Source: Candidatus Omnitrophota bacterium | Lineage (GTDB): Bacteria; Omnitrophota; Koll11; Aquiviventales; Aquiviventaceae | Direction: 5' to 3' | Assembly: GCA_016196415.1 (NCBI GenBank) | Contig: JACPXS010000064.1 | Span: 1-11,718 of the forward strand | Length of the DNA: 11,718 nucleotides | In this document: in pieces, positions 1 through 6,159 of the stretch | How positions within the stretch are numbered: the first letter of the stretch is position 1 | Layout: every line of letters begins with the position of its first letter | The notes under the pieces: model-generated | Told to the model about the DNA's origin: nothing | Seen by the model: only the letters and a program-made list of their open reading frames with translations | The model's database searches: none | Position numbers and translations under genes: made by a program

Positions 1-42
1 GGCGAATTTTGGTGCTGTGGCCGGTACCCTGGTGGTCGTCAT
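1..42 (-). CDS. Probable start of the next gene, cut by window edge
   Basis: An ATG at 42-40 overlaps the methyltransferase stop as ATGA, the same arrangement as seven other junctions here, and the frame stays open for all 14 visible codons (MTTTRVPATAPKFA). No strong ribosome-binding sequence precedes it. Too little is visible to name a product. The call rests on the junction pattern alone. Confidence 0.5.
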   Translation of the reverse strand, partial: MTTTRVPATAPKFA

Positions 43-905
43 GGGATGAGCCGTAGAAGCGACCGCTTCAGACGTTGCCGCCACGGCGAGGCGAACGGCA
101 TGTCGCGCTGGTCTACCACCTGGACCCGGCCGGGATGCGCCGTTCGCCGGAAAATCCCGATCGCGGTCTCGGCTGTTCCGGTCGCCGGCAGGTAACACGC
201 TTTCGGCAAAAACCGATTTTCCCTGCCTCCCAGCACCATATGATGCCGGTACACCAGGACCTCGGATGCGGGGGCCTGCTGCTGGAGATACTCCACCAGC
301 TCGTACAGATTGACGATAATGTAGGGCATCCAGCCGTCGTAGTGATATTGGCAGGACTGCTCAGGATCCGTCACCGTAGCCCCCACATCCCGCGTCCGGG
401 TCCGTAGGATGACGGCTTCCGAGGCCGCACGCAACAGTCGCGAGACGAACCCGAGCGGATCGGTCTGATGGTGCATGACATCTTTCGCGTAGACGATCTC
501 CGGCGCAGCGGCAAGCCCAAGGGTTGTGGTACACAACGTCGCCAGCTCATCATGCGGATGGCACGTAAAGACCCGTGCCTTGGGATACTTCGCTTTCGCT
601 CGGGCGATCGCGGTCTCTGAGACATCAAGGCCGTAATACCGCACCTGCGGATGGCGCATGCTGAGGTACCGGAAGAATTCTGCCGTCGCGCACCCAACCT
701 CCACGAGTGCCATGGTCCGGGACGGGTCCAGCCGCCCATTGAGCATCCGGACATCGTTGAACGACTCGTAGTGCTGGATCAGGCGCGTCCGGCTCAGCGA
801 TGAGCGGCTATCGAACGCCTGGGCATGCACCGGGTGCTGCCAATCGTCATACCACTGCCCTGCCTCAGCCGCGTGCGGGGCGGCGCTCATCGTCCCCGGT
901 CTCAT
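39..905 (-). CDS. Class I SAM-dependent methyltransferase
   Basis: A 288-residue methyltransferase. The Rossmann core begins near residue 66: ALVEVGCATAEFFRYL (66-81) is motif I, with Ala in place of the second and third glycines of the usual GCGTG; VRYYGLDVSETAIARAKAKYP (88-108) carries Asp94, expected to hold the SAM ribose; EIVYAKDVMHHQTDPLGFVSRLL (136-158) is the motif IV region with a HH-x-x-DP pattern as in Methyltransf_25/11 relatives; AVILRTRTRDVG follows. The N-terminal 60 residues (QWYDDWQHPVH) match the cap seen in methyltransferases of polysaccharide loci, and the C-terminus is strongly basic (RQRLKRSLLRLIP). It probably O-methylates a sugar. The ATG at 905 sits in ATGA with the SGNH stop, with AGGAG at 916-920 ten bases upstream; Met6 (890, preceded by GGGGA) is an alternative. 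The stop shares ATGA with a further ATG at 42. Confidence 0.86.
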   Translation of the reverse strand: MRPGTMSAAPHAAEAGQWYDDWQHPVHAQAFDSRSSLSRTRLIQHYESFNDVRMLNGRLDPSRTMALVEVGCATAEFFRYLSMRHPQVRYYGLDVSETAIARAKAKYPKARVFTCHPHDELATLCTTTLGLAAAPEIVYAKDVMHHQTDPLGFVSRLLRAASEAVILRTRTRDVGATVTDPEQSCQYHYDGWMPYIIVNLYELVEYLQQQAPASEVLVYRHHMVLGGRENRFLPKACYLPATGTAETAIGIFRRTAHPGRVQVVDQRDMPFASPWRQRLKRSLLRLIP

Positions 906-1915
906 CTGCTCACAGCTCCTGCCATCACCGCCGTGCCGGCGTGGGATACGCGACCGGGATGCCGCTCAACGAGGCGGGCTGCGATGCGCTGCAAGGCTGC
1001 TTCACGCAGATGCGCCTGGTCGAAAAAATCGGCCTCGCTCACAAACGCTTGGCAATCGATCAGGTCGAGCAATCCGCGCTCCGTCAGCGCACGCTGGAAC
1101 CGTTCGACAAACTGCGGCGCCAAGACGTACCAGCCCTGGCCGCATTTCTCCAGCGTCTTCTGATCACACAGGTCGATGATGCGCCGTAGCTCCGCGTCGG
1201 TCGGACGCTGCCGGATAAAGGGCTGCAACACCGTGGTGATCGCGATGCCTCGTGCCGCACACACGTCCCGTATGCCGATCACGTACGTCGCCACATGCGC
1301 CACGAGCGCTTCCAAGGAAGCGGTCTCCCGGGCCGCGACCTTCGTCGGCCGACCGACGAGCACGCGTTGGATTCGCTCGCACAGCTGCGGCGTACGCAAC
1401 CGCCGCCGCCATCCAGATGCTGCGGCCCTCGCACCGGCCGCGTTGGCCCGGTACTTCCACTCGAGTTGAAAAGCGCCCTCCACACAGCCACCAGTCATCA
1501 CCCAGTAGCTGAGGTCCGCAAACCCGCACCACAGCAGGACGCGCCGAGTGCGCGGCAATCGCTCCAACAAGCGCGGCAGTTGCGCATACTGCTGGAACAC
1601 GCGATACGCCCGCACCGAGGCGTCGGCGACCGGTTCGCCGCTGGCCGCCTCGAGAAATCGGGCCAAGACCGCTTCGTCATTCGATGCGCCGATGCCAAAG
1701 GTCACCGAATCGCCCAGCAGGATGATGGTTTCGTTTCCGGAAAACCGCTTGCCACGATACCCCTCTTCATTGATCGTCACGTGCGGCAGCCGCTGGTTCT
1801 GGCACAGGCGGTACACCCCGACCGGGTCCAGTTCGTAGGCGAGCTGGTCGTAGTATTCCTCCACGTGCGGAATCCGAACGCGGCTGAGCGCGATCGGGTT
1901 CGGGGCGTTCGCCAT
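902..1915 (-). CDS. SGNH/GDSL-hydrolase-like protein (possible carbohydrate esterase or acyltransferase)
   Basis: A 337-residue protein. Block I is ILLGDSVTFGIGAS at 65-78 with the nucleophile Ser70, preceded by INEEGYRGKRF (48-58), the NxxGxRG lead-in common in SGNH proteins of glycan loci. Block V is FFDQAHLREAA at 297-307, giving Asp299 and His302 of the D-x-x-H pair. Block III, usually GxND, reads GFAD at 131-134, and no clear block II glycine is seen around 96-112 (VADASVRAYRVFQQY), so both oxyanion-hole residues seem replaced. A roughly 60-residue basic insertion (about 155-200) follows block III. There is no signal peptide, so it would act in the cytoplasm, adding or removing an acyl group on a sugar or lipid-linked intermediate, or it may be a non-catalytic relative. 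The ATG at 1915 starts in TGATG with the SIS stop; the gene ends in ATGA with the next methyltransferase. Confidence 0.78.
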   Translation of the reverse strand: MANAPNPIALSRVRIPHVEEYYDQLAYELDPVGVYRLCQNQRLPHVTINEEGYRGKRFSGNETIILLGDSVTFGIGASNDEAVLARFLEAASGEPVADASVRAYRVFQQYAQLPRLLERLPRTRRVLLWCGFADLSYWVMTGGCVEGAFQLEWKYRANAAGARAAASGWRRRLRTPQLCERIQRVLVGRPTKVAARETASLEALVAHVATYVIGIRDVCAARGIAITTVLQPFIRQRPTDAELRRIIDLCDQKTLEKCGQGWYVLAPQFVERFQRALTERGLLDLIDCQAFVSEADFFDQAHLREAALQRIAARLVERHPGRVSHAGTAVMAGAVSR

Positions 1916-2571
1916 CACCTCGCCACCGACGCGGCCGCGCGCCGGCGTCTCGCCCGAGGCGACGCCGACTGCGCAACCGTCGTCTCCCACTTGTTGCCCT
2001 GAACCATCAGCCGTGGATCGGTCACGAGGCCGTGCCAGACCACCGCCTGGAATGCCTCGGTGTGCGGCGTCACATTGCTGGGATTCACCGTCGGAATCAC
2101 CAACACCAAATCCCCGCGCTGCTTCGTGTAGCCGCCGTCGCGGCCGACGATGCCGAGCACATCCATGCCCCGTAGTTTGGCTTCATCGATCGCCGCAACA
2201 AGGTTGGCGCTGATGTTGCGCTCGCGGCTTCCCCCGCCGACAGAGAAGACCAGCAGAACATCCTTGGCATTGGCGCGGCTGACCTTGAGCCACGCGGCAA
2301 ACACAGTCTCCCACCCTTCGTCGTTGGTGCGAGCGGTCAGCTCCGAGACATTGTCGACTGGGCTTGAGGCATCAAGACCCGCAAGCTTTCGGAAGTCGTT
2401 GACCGCGTGGCTGCAGTTGCCGGCACTCCCGCCCACGCCGCAGAGGAACAAGCGCCCGCCCTCGGCCCGAAGCCGCACGAGCCGCTCAACCATCGCATCC
2501 ACCACATCGATGTCGATCCGCTGCGCGACGGCAGCGGCTTCCTCAACATACTGGCGCAGAAATGCGCTCAT
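1915..2571 (-). CDS. SIS-domain sugar-phosphate isomerase, GmhA (sedoheptulose-7-phosphate isomerase)-like
   Basis: A 218-residue SIS-domain protein of GmhA length (family about 190-200). GmhA converts sedoheptulose 7-phosphate to D-glycero-heptose 7-phosphate for LPS or capsule heptose. Seen here: LFLCGVGGSAGNCSHAVND (41-59, phosphate loop and metal histidine His55), DNVSELTARTNDEGWETVFAAWL (73-95, matching the LTAxxND element), FSVGGGSRERNISANLV (109-125, second phosphate loop), and TEAFQAVVWH (171-180). Compared with E. coli GmhA as I remember it, the metal glutamate reads as Asp59 and the glutamine of RIQEVH reads as Glu172, while both histidines stay. The substrate may therefore differ. 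The core ends at GNKWETT (192-198); the last 20 residues are Ala/Arg-rich and code over the next gene's ribosome-binding region. The start at 2571 is in ATGA with the methyltransferase; the 18-residue extension to 2625 is discarded. No other heptose gene is in the window. Confidence 0.86.
   Translation of the reverse strand: MSAFLRQYVEEAAAVAQRIDIDVVDAMVERLVRLRAEGGRLFLCGVGGSAGNCSHAVNDFRKLAGLDASSPVDNVSELTARTNDEGWETVFAAWLKVSRANAKDVLLVFSVGGGSRERNISANLVAAIDEAKLRGMDVLGIVGRDGGYTKQRGDLVLVIPTVNPSNVTPHTEAFQAVVWHGLVTDPRLMVQGNKWETTVAQSASPRARRRRAAASVAR
1916..1921 (-). promoter_or_regulatory. Ribosome-binding sequence at the TGATG junction
   Basis: GAGGTG on the minus strand directly abuts the ATG at 1915. 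The stop codon TGA of the SIS gene and this ATG share one base (TGATG), the classic termination-reinitiation arrangement. The core GAGG is only two bases from the ATG, so coupling to upstream translation probably matters more than independent loading. It supports 1915 over the in-frame GTG at 1990. Confidence 0.55.
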
Positions 2572-3551
2572 GCCATCACCGTCCCTCTCCTCGCAACGAT
2601 ACGCGTGAATGAGCTCAAGCCCCATTGTTGCAGAAATGCCTGAAACGCCGCCTGCATGTCGTCATTCGCCTCAACGAGCTGCCGCTCAAACGCCGAGAGG
2701 GGCAGCGTCGGGTCCCGCTGGAGATGGGCCCGGACGATTTCCACGTCCAGGACACCAGGCGTGCTGACTTCCAGGAGCGTGAAGCCCTCTTGTGAAAGCA
2801 GCTTCGAGAGCCCCTGGAGGCTGAAGCAGTTGGCGCGATCCGGCGGGTACAGGTAGAGATTCCTCAACCCTAACACCGACATGTCAAATCCGGATGAGAC
2901 CAGCGCCGTGACGAAGAGCAGTCCACCTTCCTCAAGACGCCCGGCCACGCCTTGCAGCAACGCCGTCGGATCATCCACCCGGTCGAGCGACTCAAGCAGG
3001 ACGACCGCCTGGACGGTGTCCTGTTGCCCCGGCGCCGCCAGCCCATGCGCAAGCTCCATCTCATCGGCCGTGAGCACCTCCGTGAACATCCCGCTGTCCT
3101 TGAGCAACTCGGTGAAACTGCCGGGTGCGGTGAGCACCTCGAGCGCCCGCGCCTGGCGCAACCCCTGCAGGCGCAGCGTCTCGCGGATCCACTCGAGCTT
3201 CGGGGCGTAGACGTTGTCGGTGCGTGATTGAGCCAGCTCGAAGTGGAACGTCTCGCGCGAGCGGCGCAGCGCGCTGACATCAGCCAGCAGGCGCTTCCAC
3301 CCCTCGGGCGGGGGCAGCTCGACCAGAAACACGCTTCCCGTTTCCGGGCAGCGGCCGTAGGCGAGGCCCTCCACCGCGCCGGCGGACTCCAGGGCGCGCC
3401 CGCTCACGAGCGAGCGCGTCCGGCGGATCGTCGCTCCTCCCGCCAAGGCGTCGCGGGTCGCCGTCAGGCACTGCTGCCGATACTTGACCAACCCGTCCAG
3501 CGGCTTGACCGAGGACAGGGGGAAGCGTTCTTGCGTCTGCACGATCCTCAT
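2568..3551 (-). CDS. Class I SAM methyltransferase-like protein with degenerate SAM-binding motif
   Basis: A 327-residue protein laid out like the methyltransferases found in many polysaccharide loci: an N-terminal part of about 130 residues with YGRCPETGSVFLVELP (65-80), where related proteins carry a CxxC zinc-ribbon, then NVYAPKLEWIRETL (113-126), then a Rossmann domain. Motif I is ALEVLTAPGSFTELL (136-150), lacking the usual GxGxG; the post-motif strand ends in TADEMELA, and VVLLESLDRVDDPTALLQGVAGRLEEGGLLFVTAL (183-217) matches the LEHVxDP..LL....LxxGGLLF element of Methyltransf_23-like enzymes. Only one cysteine of the presumed N-terminal ribbon is at the expected place, so a zinc site is doubtful. 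It may methylate a sugar hydroxyl or amine, or it may have lost catalysis. The start and stop are both ATGA overlaps. Sample lines here reach about 80% G+C. Confidence 0.75.
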   Translation of the reverse strand: MRIVQTQERFPLSSVKPLDGLVKYRQQCLTATRDALAGGATIRRTRSLVSGRALESAGAVEGLAYGRCPETGSVFLVELPPPEGWKRLLADVSALRRSRETFHFELAQSRTDNVYAPKLEWIRETLRLQGLRQARALEVLTAPGSFTELLKDSGMFTEVLTADEMELAHGLAAPGQQDTVQAVVLLESLDRVDDPTALLQGVAGRLEEGGLLFVTALVSSGFDMSVLGLRNLYLYPPDRANCFSLQGLSKLLSQEGFTLLEVSTPGVLDVEIVRAHLQRDPTLPLSAFERQLVEANDDMQAAFQAFLQQWGLSSFTRIVARRGTVMA

Positions 3552-4570
3552 CGAGCGCTCCGTAGTGTCAGCCGACGTTCCTCGAGCGCATAGACGTCGC
3601 GGATGACCTGCATGACGCGACGCGCGTCCTCCAGCGTGCCATGCGCCGCCGGACGGCCCTCCTTCGCCGCAGCGAGAAACTCGTACACCTCACGTTCCCA
3701 CGATTCGTCGCGGTCAAAGTGGATGATCTCCTCGCGCGGGTTGCCCAGCGCGAGCGCCTGATCCTCAAACTGGCGCCGGCCGATGACGAGCTGCTCGCGG
3801 CCGTAGCTGCCGCTCTTCGTCAGCAGCCCCGTCGCCACGACGTAGCCATCGCGGCAGCCGATCTCGATCCGGAACGTGTGCTTCCACAGCGTCGCCGAAG
3901 AGTGCAGAAACGCCGGCACGCCCCGTTCCGAGCGCAGCAGGACGAACGCATTGTCCTCCACCCCGCAGCCCCAGAAGGAGTCGGCGAGCACCGCGTCAAC
4001 GACCGTGAGCTCCCCAAGGAAGAGGTGGAGCAGATCCAACATGTGGATCCCCTGGTCGAGGAGAATGCCCCCGCCGGAGATCTCCCGCTTGTTGCGCCAG
4101 TTCTCCCGGTAGCGCACCCCACCAGACTTGCCGTACGTGCCTTTGATGTAGAGAATGTCGCCGAGCCCTCCCTCCCCGATGAGCGCCTTCGCCGCCTCGA
4201 TGGAGGGGTGCAGCCGATGGTTAAAGCCAAAGACGAGCGTTGCACCGGCGACACTGCCGGCTGCATCCTGGATGCGGCAGAAGTCCTCCCAGTGACGTCC
4301 CGGTGGCTTCTCGCAGAACACCCGACCGCAGCGCCGCAGCGCCTCGACGCACAGGTCTGCGGTCACGTTGTTGGGCGTGCAGATGAACGCGGCGTCGAAC
4401 TCATCCCAGGGCACGGGGGCACTTGCGGGCAGCACACGCGCCTCGAGCCCGGCGGGAGCGGTCGCCAACGCCGGATCGACGATGGTGATCGTGCGCACCC
4501 CCGGGTGCTGTCGCAACACCTGAGCGCGGAGCTTCCCCATGTAGCCGTAGCCGAAAATGAGGCAGTTCAT
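3548..4570 (-). CDS. Gfo/Idh/MocA family NAD(P)-dependent sugar oxidoreductase
   Basis: A 340-residue oxidoreductase of the glucose-fructose oxidoreductase / inositol dehydrogenase family. The dinucleotide loop GYGYMG is at residues 7-12 of the chosen start. ICTPNN at 63-68 and the family hallmark CEKPPG at 86-91 (EKP lysine) follow. GFNHRLHP (115-122) opens the substrate domain, and SGGGILLDQGIHMLD at 165-179 carries Asp172 and His176, the usual catalytic acid/base pair. All expected residues are kept, so an active enzyme is likely. In glycan loci such enzymes oxidise a sugar carbon, often C3 of a UDP-uronic acid, ahead of a DegT aminotransferase and an acetyltransferase; both are encoded in this block. 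Homology begins exactly at the ATG at 4570, which lies in ATGA with the previous stop, so the in-frame extension to 4681 (37 residues with no family match) is discarded. It ends in ATGA with the methyltransferase. Confidence 0.93.
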   Translation of the reverse strand: MNCLIFGYGYMGKLRAQVLRQHPGVRTITIVDPALATAPAGLEARVLPASAPVPWDEFDAAFICTPNNVTADLCVEALRRCGRVFCEKPPGRHWEDFCRIQDAAGSVAGATLVFGFNHRLHPSIEAAKALIGEGGLGDILYIKGTYGKSGGVRYRENWRNKREISGGGILLDQGIHMLDLLHLFLGELTVVDAVLADSFWGCGVEDNAFVLLRSERGVPAFLHSSATLWKHTFRIEIGCRDGYVVATGLLTKSGSYGREQLVIGRRQFEDQALALGNPREEIIHFDRDESWEREVYEFLAAAKEGRPAAHGTLEDARRVMQVIRDVYALEERRLTLRSAR

Positions 4571-6159
4571 CCTGCCGCCATCACGCTGGCTGTGACGCCA
4601 ATGGTGGAGAGCAACCGGTCGATGGACGAACCATCCACCGCAACGGTGTAGGAGTCCACGTACTCCGCAGCCGGTCTCCACACGGCGGCGGCATGGTCGG
4701 GATCGGCCTCTCCGTAGCGTTGAAGGATCTCGTTCAACTCATGCACCGACGAGGCCCGCTCGGGCCAGTCCCGTAATTCAAAGAGCGGATCCACCTCATG
4801 GTGGCGTGCGGCGTCGAGGTAAATCGGTTTGAGTCCATGCAGCACGGCGTAGAGCACGGCGGATGATCCGCGATACAGAATGACGGAGGCTTGCTCAAAA
4901 TCGCGTTCAATCACAGGCTGAGTGGACACGATCACATTCGGCAGCATGAGTGGGTCGCACTCCAACAGCGGCTGCACCTTGTGAAACGGCAGCACCGGGT
5001 GACAACGGAGGATGAACCGGTAGTGTGGCGTCGATCGAGCCACCTGCATCGCCGTGTTGAACAAGAGCGTCATTTCTTCAAGGAATCCTTCAGGCAGCAC
5101 CAATACGGTTCGCTTGCCAGGGCACGGCGCGCGAAGCGTCTGGGCTTGGGGGGGACGCCGGAAGGTTCCGAAGGGGAACAGCTCCGAACGCTGGTGACTC
5201 GCGCGCAGCATGGATTGGGTTCGAGGCCCCAAGCACATCACCACTTCCGGCCTGATACGGCCTTCCCCGTTCTGCTGCGGCTGGAGTAGCGCAAGATTAT
5301 GACGCAGGAGGACGGAATGCTGGTAGCCAACCGTTCTGCACGCCGGATCCACCGCCCTGAGACCCCGCCAGAGGCATTGTTCCCACGCGTACCCTTCGTA
5401 CAAGGTGACAAATGCTTTCGGATGCCAGATCCTGCCGATGGATCGGCCGATCCAGTCGTAGACCCCGATCGGCGTGATGGCGCTGGACAGGCTGTCCTGC
5501 GAGGCTCGCAGGACGACCCATCTGATGATCGGATCGTCTGTGTGCCGCGCCATCCGCCACAGTCGAAGGGCCGTCCACCACTGGTGCCAGGCCATCCATA
5601 ACGGCGCCGCATACGGGATGAGGCAGAACTCCGGCAACTGATGGGGGGAGACGGCAGATGCCTTGGCGGCCGGCATAGCGCGCCACGATTCCGTGGGATG
5701 CCCCGTGAGGATCAGCATGCGAAGGCCCCGGTCGGCGAGCCGCTGTTGCAGATCGCCATAGTAAAAGTCCCGCCCGTTGGTCAACAACCCGGCCTCAAAA
5801 CACCAGCTTTTCGCCACCAAGTCGAACGATTGTCGACGCAACGATCTGATGCTATGTCGAAGACGCCACCGCAATCGGGCCAGCCGTGCGGTCAAATGAA
5901 TGGCATAGCCCACGCAGAGGCACGCGCGCCCCAGAAGCACGGCGAGATCTCGCCATCCTCCATTCACCGGCTGGCCGTCTGGCTTCTCGCCATTGGTCGC
6001 CATCGCGTCGACCTGCTTCAACAAGGCTTCTTGCGCGGGGTGAATCGGGTGCTTGACATGCATCCAGAGCATCGACTCGACGGCGACGTCGGGACACTGC
6101 CGCTTCACTGCATTCAGCGCCTCCACCAATCGCTCCATGGAGGACAGCGTGCAGGTCAT
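4567..6159 (-). CDS. Uncharacterised surface-polysaccharide biosynthesis protein, GT-B glycosyltransferase-like C-terminal half
   Basis: A 530-residue protein that I recognise only in outline. Residues 73-92 are hydrophobic (LLGRACLCVGYAIHL) and are followed to about 110 by an arginine-rich stretch, suggesting a membrane-anchored or peripheral N-terminal region. The rest resembles proteins of capsule and O-antigen loci with a double-Rossmann (GT-B-like) build: VTLYEGYAWEQ at 251-261, VGYQHSVLL at 277-285 (the YEG..WE and YQH pair recurs in surface-carbohydrate proteins), VLVLPEGF at 352-359, FILRCHP at 382-388 (like the RxHP of polysaccharide transferases) and YRGSSAVLYAVLHGLKP at 429-445, the G-S-S-x-x-x-E/Y nucleotide-binding-like element. 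The usual glutamate of that last motif appears as tyrosine. Likely a glycosyl- or glycerophosphoryl-type transferase acting at the membrane; the donor is unknown. The start at 6159 has a strong GGAGG. The stop shares ATGA with the oxidoreductase start. Confidence 0.72.
   Translation of the reverse strand: MTCTLSSMERLVEALNAVKRQCPDVAVESMLWMHVKHPIHPAQEALLKQVDAMATNGEKPDGQPVNGGWRDLAVLLGRACLCVGYAIHLTARLARLRWRLRHSIRSLRRQSFDLVAKSWCFEAGLLTNGRDFYYGDLQQRLADRGLRMLILTGHPTESWRAMPAAKASAVSPHQLPEFCLIPYAAPLWMAWHQWWTALRLWRMARHTDDPIIRWVVLRASQDSLSSAITPIGVYDWIGRSIGRIWHPKAFVTLYEGYAWEQCLWRGLRAVDPACRTVGYQHSVLLRHNLALLQPQQNGEGRIRPEVVMCLGPRTQSMLRASHQRSELFPFGTFRRPPQAQTLRAPCPGKRTVLVLPEGFLEEMTLLFNTAMQVARSTPHYRFILRCHPVLPFHKVQPLLECDPLMLPNVIVSTQPVIERDFEQASVILYRGSSAVLYAVLHGLKPIYLDAARHHEVDPLFELRDWPERASSVHELNEILQRYGEADPDHAAAVWRPAAEYVDSYTVAVDGSSIDRLLSTIGVTASVMAAG

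Noticed and set aside
1916..1990. Longer start (GTG at 1990) for the SGNH-like protein
   Set aside because: It would overlap the SIS gene by 76 bases and adds a Gly/Arg-rich stretch; TGATG with GAGGTG at 1915 is the better start.
1295..2002. Plus-strand open frame of 235 codons
   Set aside because: Antisense to the SGNH-like gene, low-complexity Arg/His-rich translation, no ribosome-binding site or domain; a shadow frame. Other plus-strand frames across the window (for example 5641-6255 and 10306-10878) fail for the same reasons.
2572..2625. 18-residue N-terminal extension of the SIS protein
   Set aside because: The family begins close to MSAFLRQYVEEAA at 2571, which is in an ATGA overlap like most other junctions.
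3641..4651. Long open frame of 336 codons on the plus strand
   Set aside because: It lies fully antisense to the Gfo/Idh/MocA gene, whose product has intact family motifs. Its own translation is rich in Arg, Ala and Pro with no recognisable domain. Such mirror frames are expected in G+C-rich DNA.
4571..4681. 37-residue N-terminal extension of the Gfo/Idh/MocA protein
   Set aside because: The extension overlaps the upstream gene by over 100 bases and has no family match, whereas the Rossmann strand begins right at the ATG at 4570, which forms ATGA with the previous stop.
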